From Candidatus Acetatifactor stercoripullorum (GTDB taxonomy: Bacteria > Bacillota > Clostridia > Lachnospirales > Lachnospiraceae): a stretch of DNA of 64,000 nt. Below the pieces are notes generated by a model, which saw nothing but the letters and a program-made list of their open reading frames with translations, did not search any database and had not been told where the DNA came from. Shown here piece after piece: positions 1-10,350 of the stretch; the stretch's first letter is position 1, and each line of letters opens with the position of its first letter. Location of the stretch: the NCBI GenBank assembly GCA_019114005.1, contig DXGH01000012.1, positions 19,249 to 83,248 of the forward strand, in the 5' to 3' direction. The position numbers and the translations under genes were made by a program.

Positions 1-9
1 GGGTTTGGA

Positions 10-1455
10 ATGAAGAAAATTCTTTTTGCTGCATCGGAGGGAGTTCCTTTCATTAAGACGGGCGGTTTGGCCGACGTAGTTGGTTCCCTGCCAAAATATA
101 TAGATAAGGAGTATTTTGACGTCAGGGTCATTCTTCCCAAATATACCTGTATGAAACAGGAAATGAAGGACAAACTGAGGTACGTCACAAATTTTTATCT
201 GGATTTCAACTGGAAGAGCGTGTATGTAGGAATTTTTGAGGCCCAAGAGGATGGCGTACACTATTACTTTATTGACAATGAAGGCTATTTTGGCGGATTC
301 AAGCCCTATTGTGACGACGTCCGCTTTGAGATCGAAAAATTTGCCTTCTTTTCAAAGGCTGTGCTTTCCGTGCTTCCGGTTATCGGCTTCCAGCCTGATT
401 TAATCCATTGTCACGACTGGCAGACGGGACTGATTCCTGTCTATTTGAAGGAACGCTTCCACGACGGCGACTTTTTCCGTAACATAAAATCAGTAATCAC
501 CATACACAACCTGAAATTCCAGGGAAAATGGGATGTAAAGACAGTGCAGAGCATCACGGGACTGCCTCCTTACTATTTCACCCCTGATAAGCTGGAGGCA
601 TACAAGGATGCGAACCTGTTAAAGGGAGGCATTGTTTTTGCGGATGCGGTGACCACTGTGAGCAATACTTATGCGGAGGAGATCAAGACACCTTTTTATG
701 GAGAGGGGCTGGACGGCCTTCTGCGTGCCAGAAGCAATTCTCTGAGAGGAATTGTAAACGGCATAGATTATGACGCTTTTAATCCGGAGACGGATCCTTA
801 TATTGCAAGACAATACAATGCCGTGAATTTCCGAAAGGAAAAGGTAAAAAACAAGAGAGCGCTTCAGGAGGAGCTTGGCTTAAAGCAGGACGACAAAAAG
901 ATGATGATCGGCCTGGTTTCCCGGCTTACGGATCAGAAGGGGCTTGATTTGATTGCCTATGTGATGGATGAGCTGTGTCAGGACGATATTCAGTTTGTGG
1001 TTTTGGGAACGGGTGAGGAGCGCTATGAAAATATGTTCCGTCACTTTGACTGGAAGTACGGAGACAAGGTATCTGCCAATATTTATTATTCTGATCCATT
1101 GTCTCATAAGATTTATGCTTCTTGTGACGCCTTCCTGATGCCCTCCCTGTTTGAGCCCTGCGGCCTGAGCCAGTTGATGGCTCTTCGGTATGGCACCATT
1201 CCCATTGTGAGAGAAACAGGTGGACTAAAAGATACGGTGGAGCCGTATAATGAATATGAGAACACGGGAACGGGCTTCAGCTTTGTCAACTACAATGCCC
1301 ATGAGATGCTGAACACCATACGCTATGCGGAACGGATTTATTATGACAGAAAGCGCGAATGGAATAAAATTGTGGACCGCGCAATGGCTGTAGATTTTTC
1401 CTGGACGGTGTCTGCGCGTAAGTATCAGGAAATGTACGACTGGCTGATAGGATAA
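10..1455 (+). CDS. glgA: Glycogen synthase (GT5)
   Basis: MKKILFAASEGVPFIKTGGLADVVGSLPK N-terminal ADP-glucose binding motif; C-terminal FEPCGLSQLMALRYGTIPIVRETGGLKDTV. Confidence 0.97.
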   Translation: MKKILFAASEGVPFIKTGGLADVVGSLPKYIDKEYFDVRVILPKYTCMKQEMKDKLRYVTNFYLDFNWKSVYVGIFEAQEDGVHYYFIDNEGYFGGFKPYCDDVRFEIEKFAFFSKAVLSVLPVIGFQPDLIHCHDWQTGLIPVYLKERFHDGDFFRNIKSVITIHNLKFQGKWDVKTVQSITGLPPYYFTPDKLEAYKDANLLKGGIVFADAVTTVSNTYAEEIKTPFYGEGLDGLLRARSNSLRGIVNGIDYDAFNPETDPYIARQYNAVNFRKEKVKNKRALQEELGLKQDDKKMMIGLVSRLTDQKGLDLIAYVMDELCQDDIQFVVLGTGEERYENMFRHFDWKYGDKVSANIYYSDPLSHKIYASCDAFLMPSLFEPCGLSQLMALRYGTIPIVRETGGLKDTVEPYNEYENTGTGFSFVNYNAHEMLNTIRYAERIYYDRKREWNKIVDRAMAVDFSWTVSARKYQEMYDWLIG

Positions 1456-1473
1456 AAGTGAGAAGTGTGAACT

Positions 1474-3135
1474 ATGAGTTACAACGGCGGCAGGAAAAAT
1501 AACTTTGTAATGCAGGCGGGAATTCTGGCCGCTGCAGGAATCATAAGCAGGATTATAGGGCTCCTTTACAGGAGCCCTTTGACGGAGGTCATCGGGGAGC
1601 TGGGGCTGGGATATTATCAGGCGGCATATGGATTTTACACCATTATTCTGCTGATTTCCTCCTACAGCATTCCCTCGGCTATCTCAAAGGTAATCGCCCA
1701 GAAGCTTGCGCTTCGGGAGTACCGCAATGCGCACAGGATTTTTCTGTGCTCTATGGCATATGTATTGGTGGTTGGCGCCGCAGCCAGCCTGTTTTTGTTT
1801 TTTGGGGCCGGTATCTTTGTAGAAGAAGCGGCTATCCCTGTGCTGCGCACCTTTGCTCCCACTATTTTTGTTTATGGTATCCTGGGCGTGCTGCGGGGAT
1901 ATTTTCAGGCACATAAGAGCATGGCCCAGACCTCGGTGTCCCAGATTTTGGAACAGATAGCCAACGCGGTGGTGAGTATAGGCGCGGCCTATCTTCTGAT
2001 TAACGGTTTTATGGGGACGATGGAGGTTCCTGCAGATACGGAGGGACAGGTAAGGAGGGCCACCTATGGCGCTGTTGGCAGCGCTATGGGCACGGGAATG
2101 GGAGTGCTTGCAGCTCTTTTGTTTATGGCGGCCATTTATGGGCTGAACCGAAAAATCATAAAGCGCAGAATCAGGAACGACAGGCACAGACACGTAGATT
2201 CCTACGGAGCGATTTTAAAGACCATAACGGCTGTGGTAACGCCCTTTATTTTAAGCACTGCCGTGTACAATCTCAGCGGGACGGTGAATAACGCAGTGTA
2301 CACGAAAATCCTTCCTGCAATGAAGGAGCTGGACACAGTGGTGCTATACTCCAACTGGGGTATTTTTTCCGGGCAGGCCATGACCATTTCCAATATTCCC
2401 ATTGCCTTTGCCTCCGCTATGGCTGCGGCCATGATCCCTTCGGTGGCACAGCTGATGGCGGCGAAGGATATCCAGGGAGCCAGGCATAAAATCGGCGTGG
2501 CGGTGAAATCTACCATGTTGATTTCCATTCCGTCGGCGGTAGGGCTTTTTGTGCTTGCAAAGCCGGTGACCTATCTTTTGTTTCCAAGGTCCGAGGAGGT
2601 TGTAAATCTGGCGGCAAGACTGCTGATGACGCTGTCGCTGTCGGTTGTGTTTTATGCGCTTTCTACGTTAAACAGCTCCATTCTTCAGGGATTGGGAAGA
2701 GTGAATGCTCCCATTGTCAATGCCTCTATTGCACTGGTGCTGCAGACGGCAGCGGCCATCGCTCTGCTCTTTTACACAGATTTGGATTTGTACAGCATGG
2801 CCATCGCCAATACGGTCTATTCCGGAGCCATGTGTATCTTAAACCAGATTTCCGTGCGGAGAGCAGTGGGCTACAGACAGGAGCTGCTAAAAACCTTTGT
2901 GATCCCCTTGATTGCCTCCCTGTTTATGGGGGGGACAGCCTGGGGCGTCTATGAGGGGCTGCTTGCGCTCACCGGCTCCATGCGGATTTCCGTGATTCCG
3001 GCTATTGGCATAGGGGCGTGTGTCTATTTTGTTCTTTTGATCGTGCTTCGGGGGGTTACGCAGAAGGAGCTTTTGGGCTTTCCCAAGGGATATCTTTTGG
3101 TGAAGGCGGCAAAGAAATGCCGCCTGTTAAAGTAA
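1474..3135 (+). CDS. spoVB: Polysaccharide/lipid flippase, SpoVB/MurJ-like (MVF/MOP superfamily)
   Basis: Multi-TM protein starting QAGILAAAGIISRIIGLLYRSPLTEVIGELGLGYYQAAYGFYTIILLISSYSIPSAISK, typical of SpoVB/YtgP family. Confidence 0.88.
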   Translation: MSYNGGRKNNFVMQAGILAAAGIISRIIGLLYRSPLTEVIGELGLGYYQAAYGFYTIILLISSYSIPSAISKVIAQKLALREYRNAHRIFLCSMAYVLVVGAAASLFLFFGAGIFVEEAAIPVLRTFAPTIFVYGILGVLRGYFQAHKSMAQTSVSQILEQIANAVVSIGAAYLLINGFMGTMEVPADTEGQVRRATYGAVGSAMGTGMGVLAALLFMAAIYGLNRKIIKRRIRNDRHRHVDSYGAILKTITAVVTPFILSTAVYNLSGTVNNAVYTKILPAMKELDTVVLYSNWGIFSGQAMTISNIPIAFASAMAAAMIPSVAQLMAAKDIQGARHKIGVAVKSTMLISIPSAVGLFVLAKPVTYLLFPRSEEVVNLAARLLMTLSLSVVFYALSTLNSSILQGLGRVNAPIVNASIALVLQTAAAIALLFYTDLDLYSMAIANTVYSGAMCILNQISVRRAVGYRQELLKTFVIPLIASLFMGGTAWGVYEGLLALTGSMRISVIPAIGIGACVYFVLLIVLRGVTQKELLGFPKGYLLVKAAKKCRLLK

Positions 3136-3139
3136 AAGA

Positions 3140-4888
3140 TCAGTCGTTTACCAAAGTCAGCGCTGAAATGTCGCATTCTGCCATAAGAGAATAATTGGTA
3201 TAGTACACTACAAAGCCAGGCTTGGCTCCAGCCGGCTTTTTAATCTGCTTTTTTTGAACATAGTCAATTTCCACCTTGTCCTGTCCCCGTCCCTTGGAAT
3301 AGTAGGCGGCCAGACTCCCAGCCTCCTCGAAGGTACGGTCAGGAAGCTCTTTTTCGCCCTCGGTCTTTACGATCACATGGGAGCCGGGAATTCCCTTTGC
3401 GTGAAACCACCAGTCGTTTCCAGAGGCAAACTGAAAGGTAAGCTGATCGTTCTGAAGATTATTTTTCCCCACATAAATATGAAAGCCGTCGCTGCTGATG
3501 TAGTGTAAGGGCCTGCTTGTGAGCTTTGCCTTTTTGGCGTTTCCTTTTTTGCGGATATAGCCGCTTTGGGCCAGCTCCTCTCTGATCTGGGCCAGATCAG
3601 CCTCGGAAAGGGCGATGTCGAGAGCCGTGCTGATGGATTCCAGATGGTCGATCTGGGATTTGACCTCCCTTGTCAGCTCCGACAAAGCCTCATAGGTTCG
3701 CTTGAGCTTTCCATATTTTTCAAAATACTTTTTTGCATTTTCCGTGGCGGTGAGATTGGGGTCCAGGGGGATGGTAACTTTTTCGTTGGTATAGTAATTG
3801 ACGGCCTCCAAAGATTTCGCCCCCGGTTTTGCGTCATAGCCGTAGGTATTTAAAAGCTCGCCCCAGATGCGGTAGGTATCTCTCTTTTGGGTATCCTGCA
3901 TCTGCTTCAGCTGCAGGTCGTATTTTTTTATATTGCGTTCCAGCGCAGTCTGCACAATACGGCGGAGGTCTGCGGATTTCTGACGGATGCGTGTCAGCGT
4001 GTTTTTTTCCGCGTAATAGCTTTCCAGCAGAGCCGACATGGAAGGATACGCCACAGTTTTGTCAGGCCCATGGGTGTACATGGAAAGGGGCAGGGCACCA
4101 AACTCTACCGGCTGAGAGCCGGTGTAAGCGATATTGGGCCCAAAGTCCTCCTCCCGGACAACGCGCACCATGTTTTCAAAGCGTTCAAAAAGCCGATGGT
4201 ATGCGGCCTCGTCCAAGGCGGCGGTGGGAAGCTCGCCGTCAATATCAGCCTCATAGCAAAGCTCCTGGGCGAGAATGGGGGAGATTCCGGTAAAGCTGCC
4301 GTAAAGGGCCTTGAACACAGGCTGGGGCTTTGCAGAAACAGCCTTCCAAAAGGTGTCATAATCTGTGGAAAGGGCGTCCAGCTTATCCTGGGTGTGGGCC
4401 ACAAAATAGGGCTTTCCGGGAAGCACCTCCCGCACACTGCTGACAGCGGCGGAAATATGCTTGATGCTGTCAATGATCCTGCCGTCCTCATCGCAGAAAA
4501 TGATATTGCTGTGCTTGCCCATAATCTCCACGATAAGGGTCTTTTTCCGCAGGTCTCCAAGCTCGTCCAAGTGCTCCACCGAAATCTGCACAATGCGCTC
4601 CAGTCCAGGCTGGGAGATGTGGGTAATGCGTCCGTTCTGCAGATGCTTGCGCAGAAGCATGCAGAAATTAGGGGCGGTCATGGGACTTTGCTTGTTGCTC
4701 TGGGTCAGATAAATCAAGGGCAGGGAAGCGTCGGCAGAAATGAAAAGCCGTTTCTGCCCGTTTCCTGTCTTTATGGTAAGGAGAAGCTCGTCGGCCTCCG
4801 GCTGGGCAATCTTATACAGCCGTCCGCCCAAAAGCTCCCGTTTCATTTCAGAAACTACGTTTGCAATAGTGATTCCGTCAAATGCCAT
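3140..4888 (-). CDS. rqcH: NFACT family protein (Rqc2/RqcH homologue, fibronectin-binding-like)
   Basis: MAFDGITIANVVSEMKRELLGGRLYKIAQPE N-terminus; C-terminal NDWWFHAKGIPGSHVIVKTEG NFACT-R motif. Confidence 0.95.
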   Translation of the reverse strand: MAFDGITIANVVSEMKRELLGGRLYKIAQPEADELLLTIKTGNGQKRLFISADASLPLIYLTQSNKQSPMTAPNFCMLLRKHLQNGRITHISQPGLERIVQISVEHLDELGDLRKKTLIVEIMGKHSNIIFCDEDGRIIDSIKHISAAVSSVREVLPGKPYFVAHTQDKLDALSTDYDTFWKAVSAKPQPVFKALYGSFTGISPILAQELCYEADIDGELPTAALDEAAYHRLFERFENMVRVVREEDFGPNIAYTGSQPVEFGALPLSMYTHGPDKTVAYPSMSALLESYYAEKNTLTRIRQKSADLRRIVQTALERNIKKYDLQLKQMQDTQKRDTYRIWGELLNTYGYDAKPGAKSLEAVNYYTNEKVTIPLDPNLTATENAKKYFEKYGKLKRTYEALSELTREVKSQIDHLESISTALDIALSEADLAQIREELAQSGYIRKKGNAKKAKLTSRPLHYISSDGFHIYVGKNNLQNDQLTFQFASGNDWWFHAKGIPGSHVIVKTEGEKELPDRTFEEAGSLAAYYSKGRGQDKVEIDYVQKKQIKKPAGAKPGFVVYYTNYSLMAECDISALTLVND

Positions 4889-4993
4889 GAAAGATTTCCT
4901 TTCTTATATGATATGGAATTCCCAAAGGCTCTTGGGCCTTTAAAACATTCTATAGTATAGCAGAAAATACACGGAAAAGAAAGCCCCTTACCC

Positions 4994-5022
4994 TTGACAC
5001 TCAGAGTAACTTAATTTACAAT
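4994..5022 (+). promoter_or_regulatory. Sigma-A-type promoter upstream of yicC
   Basis: TTGACA (4994-4999) - 17 nt - TACAAT (5017-5022). Confidence 0.7.
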
Positions 5023-5071
5023 AAAGTGAAGTGTGCGGCAGTACAATGCCGCTGCCCGGATTGGAGCGCTT

Positions 5072-5950
5072 ATGATAAAAAGCATGACCGGCTTTGGCAG
5101 GTTTGAGACTGCAGGCAGGGACAGAAAGTTTACGGTGGAAATGAAATCCGTAAATCACCGTTATCTGGACGTAACCATCAAGATGCCGAAGAAGCTTAAT
5201 TTTTTTGAAGCCGCTATTCGCAGCGAGCTGAAAAAATATATTTCCAGAGGAAAGGTAGATTTGTTCATCAGCTATGAGGACTTTTCGGGGAGCAGCGCAA
5301 CCGTTTGCTATCACAGGGAGGTGGCTGAGGAATATTTAAGGTATCTGCGGCAGATGGCGCAGGACTTCGGGCTGGACGACGACATCAGAGTATCCATTTT
5401 GTCAAAATATCCCGAGGTTTTTACCATGGAGGAGCAGACCGAGGACGAGGAGGAGCTTTGGAAGGAACTGCAAAGGGCCATTGACGGCGCTGCCCAGATG
5501 TTTGTAAACGCCCGTGTGGAGGAAGGCGAGCGCCTGCGTCAGGATTTGCTTAAAAAGCTGGACGCTATGCAGGAGCTGGTGGATTTTGTTTCCAGGCGTT
5601 CTCCGCAGATCATAAGACAGTACCGGGAAAAGCTGGAGGAAAAGGTAAGGGAGCTTCTGGAGGACGTGTCTGTGGACGAGGACAGACTGCTCACGGAGGT
5701 GACTATTTTTGCGGACAAGGTGTGTGTGGACGAGGAGGTAGTGCGCCTGCGCAGCCACATTGAGACTACCAGAAACACTCTGCTGGAGGGCGGAAGCATT
5801 GGCCGGAAGCTGGATTTTATTGCACAGGAGATGAATAGAGAGGCCAATACCATACTCTCAAAGGCCAACGATCTGGAGATTTCAAACTGCGCCATTGAGC
5901 TTAAGACAGAGATTGAAAAAATCCGGGAACAGATTCAGAATATAGAATAG
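5072..5950 (+). CDS. yicC: YicC family endoribonuclease-like protein
   Basis: MIKSMTGFGRFE...; start moved from ORF start 5033 to ATG 5072. Confidence 0.96.
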   Translation: MIKSMTGFGRFETAGRDRKFTVEMKSVNHRYLDVTIKMPKKLNFFEAAIRSELKKYISRGKVDLFISYEDFSGSSATVCYHREVAEEYLRYLRQMAQDFGLDDDIRVSILSKYPEVFTMEEQTEDEEELWKELQRAIDGAAQMFVNARVEEGERLRQDLLKKLDAMQELVDFVSRRSPQIIRQYREKLEEKVRELLEDVSVDEDRLLTEVTIFADKVCVDEEVVRLRSHIETTRNTLLEGGSIGRKLDFIAQEMNREANTILSKANDLEISNCAIELKTEIEKIREQIQNIE

Positions 5951-5957
5951 AGGGGCT

Positions 5958-6218
5958 ATGAACAGGCTAATTCATATCGGCTTTGGAAATATTGTAAATA
6001 CGGAAAAAATCATTGCCATTGTAAGTCCTGATTCTGCGCCCATTAAGCGTCTGGTGCAGAAGGCCAGGGAGCTTGGAACGGCTGTGGACGCCACCCAGGG
6101 ACGAAAGACAAAATCCGTACTGATTATGGAGGGCGGACAGCTTGTGCTTTCGGCGCTTTTGCCGGAAACCATTGCGGGCCGGGCCCAGTCTGGAGAGGAC
6201 GAAGGGGAAGAAACATGA
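5958..6218 (+). CDS. remA: RemA-like extracellular matrix regulator (DUF370)
   Basis: LIHIGFGNIVNTEKIIAIVSPDSAPIKRLVQKARELGTAVDATQGRKTKSVLIM; between yicC and gmk as in other Firmicutes. Confidence 0.93.
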   Translation: MNRLIHIGFGNIVNTEKIIAIVSPDSAPIKRLVQKARELGTAVDATQGRKTKSVLIMEGGQLVLSALLPETIAGRAQSGEDEGEET

Positions 6219-6850
6219 CGGAAAAAGGGATTTTAATTGTAATTTCAGGATTTTCAGGGGCGGGCAAAGGCACCATTGTAAAAAGGCTTCTGCAGACTTA
6301 TGACAATTATGCCCTTTCTGTTTCCATGACCACAAGACCGCCCAGAGATGGAGAGCGGGAGGGTGTGGAATACTTTTTTACAGACAGGGAGCATTTTGAG
6401 GCAGAAATTGAACGTTCAGGTCTGATAGAATATGCCATGTACTGCGGCAATTATTACGGAACGCCCAGAGCCTATGTAGAGGAACAGCTGAGGGCTGGAA
6501 AGGATGTAATCCTGGAGATTGAGATTCAGGGAGCCCTCAAGATAAAGGAGCAGTTTCCGGAGAGCCTTCTGGTCTTTGTGACGCCGCCAAACGCAAAGGA
6601 ATTGGAGCGGCGTCTGGTGGGGAGAGGCACGGAAAGCCAGGAGGTCATTCAAAAAAGGCTGGCAAGGGCCAGCGAGGAGTCGGAGGGCATGGAGTCCTAT
6701 GACTATATCGTGGTAAACGACGATCTGGAAAAATGTGTGGAGGAGTTAAACTGTCTGGTGGATGCGGCCCGCAGGGCGCCTGTCCGCAGACGGGGATTTA
6801 TAAAAGAAATCAGAGACGAACTGAAAGGGTTCGCGAAAGGAGCAGAATAA
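6215..6850 (+). CDS. gmk: Guanylate kinase
   Basis: GFSGAGKGTIVKRL P-loop, TTRPPRDGEREGVEYFF. Confidence 0.97.
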   Translation: MTEKGILIVISGFSGAGKGTIVKRLLQTYDNYALSVSMTTRPPRDGEREGVEYFFTDREHFEAEIERSGLIEYAMYCGNYYGTPRAYVEEQLRAGKDVILEIEIQGALKIKEQFPESLLVFVTPPNAKELERRLVGRGTESQEVIQKRLARASEESEGMESYDYIVVNDDLEKCVEELNCLVDAARRAPVRRRGFIKEIRDELKGFAKGAE

Positions 6851-7092
6851 TGTTACATCCATCTTATTCCGATTTAATGAAGGTAGTAAACAGCGACGTG
6901 GAGCCCGGAGAGGCGCCCGTGGTAAACAGCCGTTATTCCATAGTGATGGCTACCTCAAAGAGGGCAAGACAGATTATTGCCGGAGAGGAGCCCCTGGTGG
7001 ACGGCAAGGATAAGAAGCCCCTTTCCATAGCGGTGGAGGAGCTCAATCAGGGAAAAATCAAAATTTTAGGCGACGAAGAAACACAAGAGTAG
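6850..7092 (+). CDS. rpoZ: RNA polymerase omega subunit
   Basis: MLHPSYSDLMKVVNSDVEPGEAPVVNSRYSIVMATSKRARQI; start ATG 6850 overlaps gmk stop; ORF-track start 6733 is too long. Confidence 0.93.
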   Translation: MLHPSYSDLMKVVNSDVEPGEAPVVNSRYSIVMATSKRARQIIAGEEPLVDGKDKKPLSIAVEELNQGKIKILGDEETQE

Positions 7093-7157
7093 CTTTTTAG
7101 GGCTGTCGGGGGAAGTATGAGCGGCGGCCCTTTCTGCTGTCTATGGAGAAAAGTTTT

Positions 7158-8486
7158 ATGAAAATATTGTTTGTGTCATTGGGCTGCGACAAAAACCTGG
7201 TGGATTCGGAGAGGATGCTGGGGATGCTGGCAGAGAAGGGCTTTACCTTCACGGACGATGAAAACCAGGCGGATATCGTAGTGGTGAATACCTGCTGTTT
7301 CATTGGCGACGCCAAAGAGGAAAGCATAAATACACTGCTTCAGATGAGCCAGCTGAAGGAGGAAGGGCGCATTCAGGTGCTGATTGCCGCCGGATGCCTG
7401 GCACAGCGCTACCGGGAGGAAATCCAGAAGGAAATTCCCCAGGTGGACGCCGTGATAGGCACCATGGCTATTGCCGATATCGCAGATGCGGTGGAGAAAG
7501 CCCTTGGGGGAAAAGCCCGCAATTACTATGAGGATATTAATGCAAAGCCGGTGGCGGGAGGAAAGCGTGTGGTGACGACCGGCGGGCATTTTGCTTATTT
7601 GAAAATTGCGGAGGGCTGTGACAAGCACTGCACTTACTGTATTATTCCAAAGGTGCGGGGAAGCTATCGCAGCATTCCCATGGAGAGCCTGCTTAAGGAG
7701 GCAGAGCAGCTTGCCGAAGAGGGCGTAAAGGAGTTAATTTTAGTAGCCCAGGAAACCACCCTGTACGGTGTAGATTTATATGGAAAAAAGACACTGCCCA
7801 CACTGCTGGAGCGTCTGGCTGAGATCGACGGCATTTCCTGGATCAGACTGCTTTACTGCTATCCGGAGGAGATTACGGATGAGCTGGTGCAGGTCATTGC
7901 CACCCAGCCCAAGGTCTGCCATTATCTGGACATTCCCATTCAGCACGCCTCGGATTCCATTCTGCGGCGGATGGGAAGAAAAACAAGTAAAAAAGAGCTG
8001 GAAGGGCAGATCAAAAAGCTCCGGGAAAAAATTCCTGATATTTGTCTGAGAACCACGCTGATCAGCGGCTTCCCCGGGGAAACCCAGGAGGATTTTGAGG
8101 AGCTGTACCGGTTTGTGAACGAGATGGAATTTGACAGACTGGGAGTCTTTGCCTATTCCCAGGAGGAGGATACGCCTGCGGCGGTGATGCCCGATCAGGT
8201 CGAGGAGTCCGTGAAGGAAGCAAGAAGAGATGAATTGATGGAGCTTCAGCAGGAGATTGCCTTTGAGAAGGCCGAGGCCATGGTGGGACGGATACTGACT
8301 GTGATGATCGAGGGAAAGGTGGCGGACGAGGACGTATATGTGGGCAGAACCTACAAGGACGCCCCGGGCGTGGATGGATATCTGTTTGTAAACACCTCCG
8401 CCAGTCTGATGACCGGAGATTTTGTCAAGGTACAGGTGACAGGGTCCAACGAATATGATTTGATTGGAGAAATATATCATGCGTAA
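7158..8486 (+). CDS. rimO: Ribosomal protein S12 methylthiotransferase (radical SAM)
   Basis: MKILFVSLGCDKNLVDSERMLGML; radical SAM CDKHCTYCIIP. Confidence 0.96.
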   Translation: MKILFVSLGCDKNLVDSERMLGMLAEKGFTFTDDENQADIVVVNTCCFIGDAKEESINTLLQMSQLKEEGRIQVLIAAGCLAQRYREEIQKEIPQVDAVIGTMAIADIADAVEKALGGKARNYYEDINAKPVAGGKRVVTTGGHFAYLKIAEGCDKHCTYCIIPKVRGSYRSIPMESLLKEAEQLAEEGVKELILVAQETTLYGVDLYGKKTLPTLLERLAEIDGISWIRLLYCYPEEITDELVQVIATQPKVCHYLDIPIQHASDSILRRMGRKTSKKELEGQIKKLREKIPDICLRTTLISGFPGETQEDFEELYRFVNEMEFDRLGVFAYSQEEDTPAAVMPDQVEESVKEARRDELMELQQEIAFEKAEAMVGRILTVMIEGKVADEDVYVGRTYKDAPGVDGYLFVNTSASLMTGDFVKVQVTGSNEYDLIGEIYHA

Positions 8487-9042
8487 AATGAATTTACCAA
8501 ACAAGCTGACTATTTTTAGAATGATACTGATCGTTCCCTTTGTGGTTCTTTTGCTGGGAGGATATGCGGGATGGTTCGGTGAAAGCACTTTCATAACGGA
8601 CTTGATCTCCCTGGCCGTCTTTATCATTGCAAGCCTGACGGACTTGATTGACGGAAAGATTGCCAGGAAATATAATCTTGTGACCAATTTCGGGAAATTT
8701 ATGGACCCCCTGGCGGATAAGCTGCTTGTGTGCGCGGCTTTGATTGCTTTGGTGGAGATGGGGAGAATCCCTGCCTGGGTGGTAATCGTTATTATCAGCA
8801 GAGAATTCATTATCAGCGGCTTTCGGCTCATTGCTTCCGATAACCATGTGGTGATTGCCGCCAGCTACTGGGGGAAATTCAAAACCACCTTCCAGATGCT
8901 CATGGTGTGTCTGATGATTGCCAATCTTCCGGCACTTTCGCTGCTCACACAGATCGTTATGTGGATTGCCCTGGCGCTTACTGTGATTTCCTTGATTGAT
9001 TACCTGATTAAGAATAAAGAGGTGATGAAGGATACAAAATAG
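8479..9042 (+). CDS. pgsA: CDP-diacylglycerol--glycerol-3-phosphate 3-phosphatidyltransferase
   Basis: MNLPNKLTIFRMILIVPF; DLIDGKIARKYNLVTNFGKFMDPLADK CDP-alcohol phosphatidyltransferase motif. Confidence 0.96.
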   Translation: MRKMNLPNKLTIFRMILIVPFVVLLLGGYAGWFGESTFITDLISLAVFIIASLTDLIDGKIARKYNLVTNFGKFMDPLADKLLVCAALIALVEMGRIPAWVVIVIISREFIISGFRLIASDNHVVIAASYWGKFKTTFQMLMVCLMIANLPALSLLTQIVMWIALALTVISLIDYLIKNKEVMKDTK

Positions 9043-9097
9043 AGGGCAGAAAATAGAAGCAGGCGGAAGCTGTAAAAAGCGGAAAGGGAGATGTGAC

Positions 9098-10339
9098 ATG
9101 ACGGTGGAATTGGTCTGTGTGGGCACAGAGCTGCTTTTGGGAAATATTGTAAACACCAATGGGGCCTATCTTGCGGAAAAATGTGCGGAGCTTGGGCTTT
9201 CCAGCTATTTTCAGACTGTGGTGGGAGACAATGAGGAGAGATTGGGAGAAACCCTGTCCCAGGCAGTGAAACGCTCCGATATTGTAATTGTATGCGGAGG
9301 GCTTGGACCCACCGAGGACGATCTGACAAAAGAGACGGCGGCCCGGGTATTGGGAAAAGAGTTAAAGCTCTCTGAGCAGGTAAAGGAGACGATAGAGGCT
9401 TACTTTCAAAAGCGCGGAAGAAAAGCGGCCCAAAACAACTGGAAGCAGGCCATGGTTCCTGAGGGAGCCCTGGTTTTGGAAAACAAAAACGGTACTGCGC
9501 CCGGACTGATTCTGGAGGCCCAAGACTGCCGTGTGATTTTGCTGCCAGGCCCTCCGGGAGAGATGATTCCCATGTTTGAGGAGCAGGCAGTTCCCTACCT
9601 GCGCAGGCTAAGCCCTGAGGTGATCTGCTCCAAAACGGTGAAAATCTGTGGAATTCCTGAAAGTCAGGCGGAAATCATGGTGAAGGACCTGATCGATACC
9701 CAGACTAATCCCACCATCGCCACCTATGCCAAGACCGGAGAGGTGCATATCCGGGTAACGGCAAGGGCATCTGGAAAAAAGGAAGCCCAGGCGCTGATAA
9801 AGCCAGTGGTAAAGGAGCTGAAGAGGCGTTTCGGCCATGCAGTTTACAGCACAAAGGCCGGGTGCACACTGGAGCAGGCAGTGGTGGAGCTGCTTAAGAA
9901 AAAGGGGCTTACGGTAACCTGCGCAGAGTCCTGCACCGGAGGCATGCTTTCCGCAAGGCTGGTGAATGTGCCGGGCGTATCTGATGTCTACAGAACCGGA
10001 TTTGTCACCTATTCCAATGAAGCCAAGCATGAATTTTTAAAGGTGAAGAAAAGTACGTTAAAAAAGCATGGAGCCGTGAGCGCCGAGACTGCGGCCCAAA
10101 TGGCTTTGGGCGCAGCCCGCTCGGGCAAAGCCGACGTTGCGGCGGCTCTCACGGGGATTGCAGGCCCGGAGGGAGGCACAAGCAAGAAGCCTGTGGGGCT
10201 TGTATATATCGCCTGCAGCGTCAGGGGAAAAGTCATTGTAAAGCGGTATGTGTTCACCGGAAACAGGCAGAAGGTCAGAGAAGCCGCCGTGGCCAGCGCG
10301 TTGACGCTGATACGGGACTGTATCCGCTGCTATGGCTGA
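9098..10339 (+). CDS. cinA: CinA family protein (competence/damage-inducible; NMN amidohydrolase-type C-terminal domain)
   Basis: MTVELVCVGTELLLGNIVNTNGAYLAEKCAELGL; TCAESCTGGMLSARLVNVPGVS. Confidence 0.96.
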   Translation: MTVELVCVGTELLLGNIVNTNGAYLAEKCAELGLSSYFQTVVGDNEERLGETLSQAVKRSDIVIVCGGLGPTEDDLTKETAARVLGKELKLSEQVKETIEAYFQKRGRKAAQNNWKQAMVPEGALVLENKNGTAPGLILEAQDCRVILLPGPPGEMIPMFEEQAVPYLRRLSPEVICSKTVKICGIPESQAEIMVKDLIDTQTNPTIATYAKTGEVHIRVTARASGKKEAQALIKPVVKELKRRFGHAVYSTKAGCTLEQAVVELLKKKGLTVTCAESCTGGMLSARLVNVPGVSDVYRTGFVTYSNEAKHEFLKVKKSTLKKHGAVSAETAAQMALGAARSGKADVAAALTGIAGPEGGTSKKPVGLVYIACSVRGKVIVKRYVFTGNRQKVREAAVASALTLIRDCIRCYG

Positions 10340-10350
10340 GCCGATACGGT

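Noticed and set aside
3887-4960. 357-aa plus-strand ORF opposite the NFACT gene
   Set aside because: Shadow ORF antisense to a clear NFACT/RqcH coding sequence; no recognisable domain and no RBS.
7776-8831. 351-aa minus-strand ORF opposite rimO/pgsA
   Set aside because: Antisense to two well-supported genes; translation has no domain-like features.
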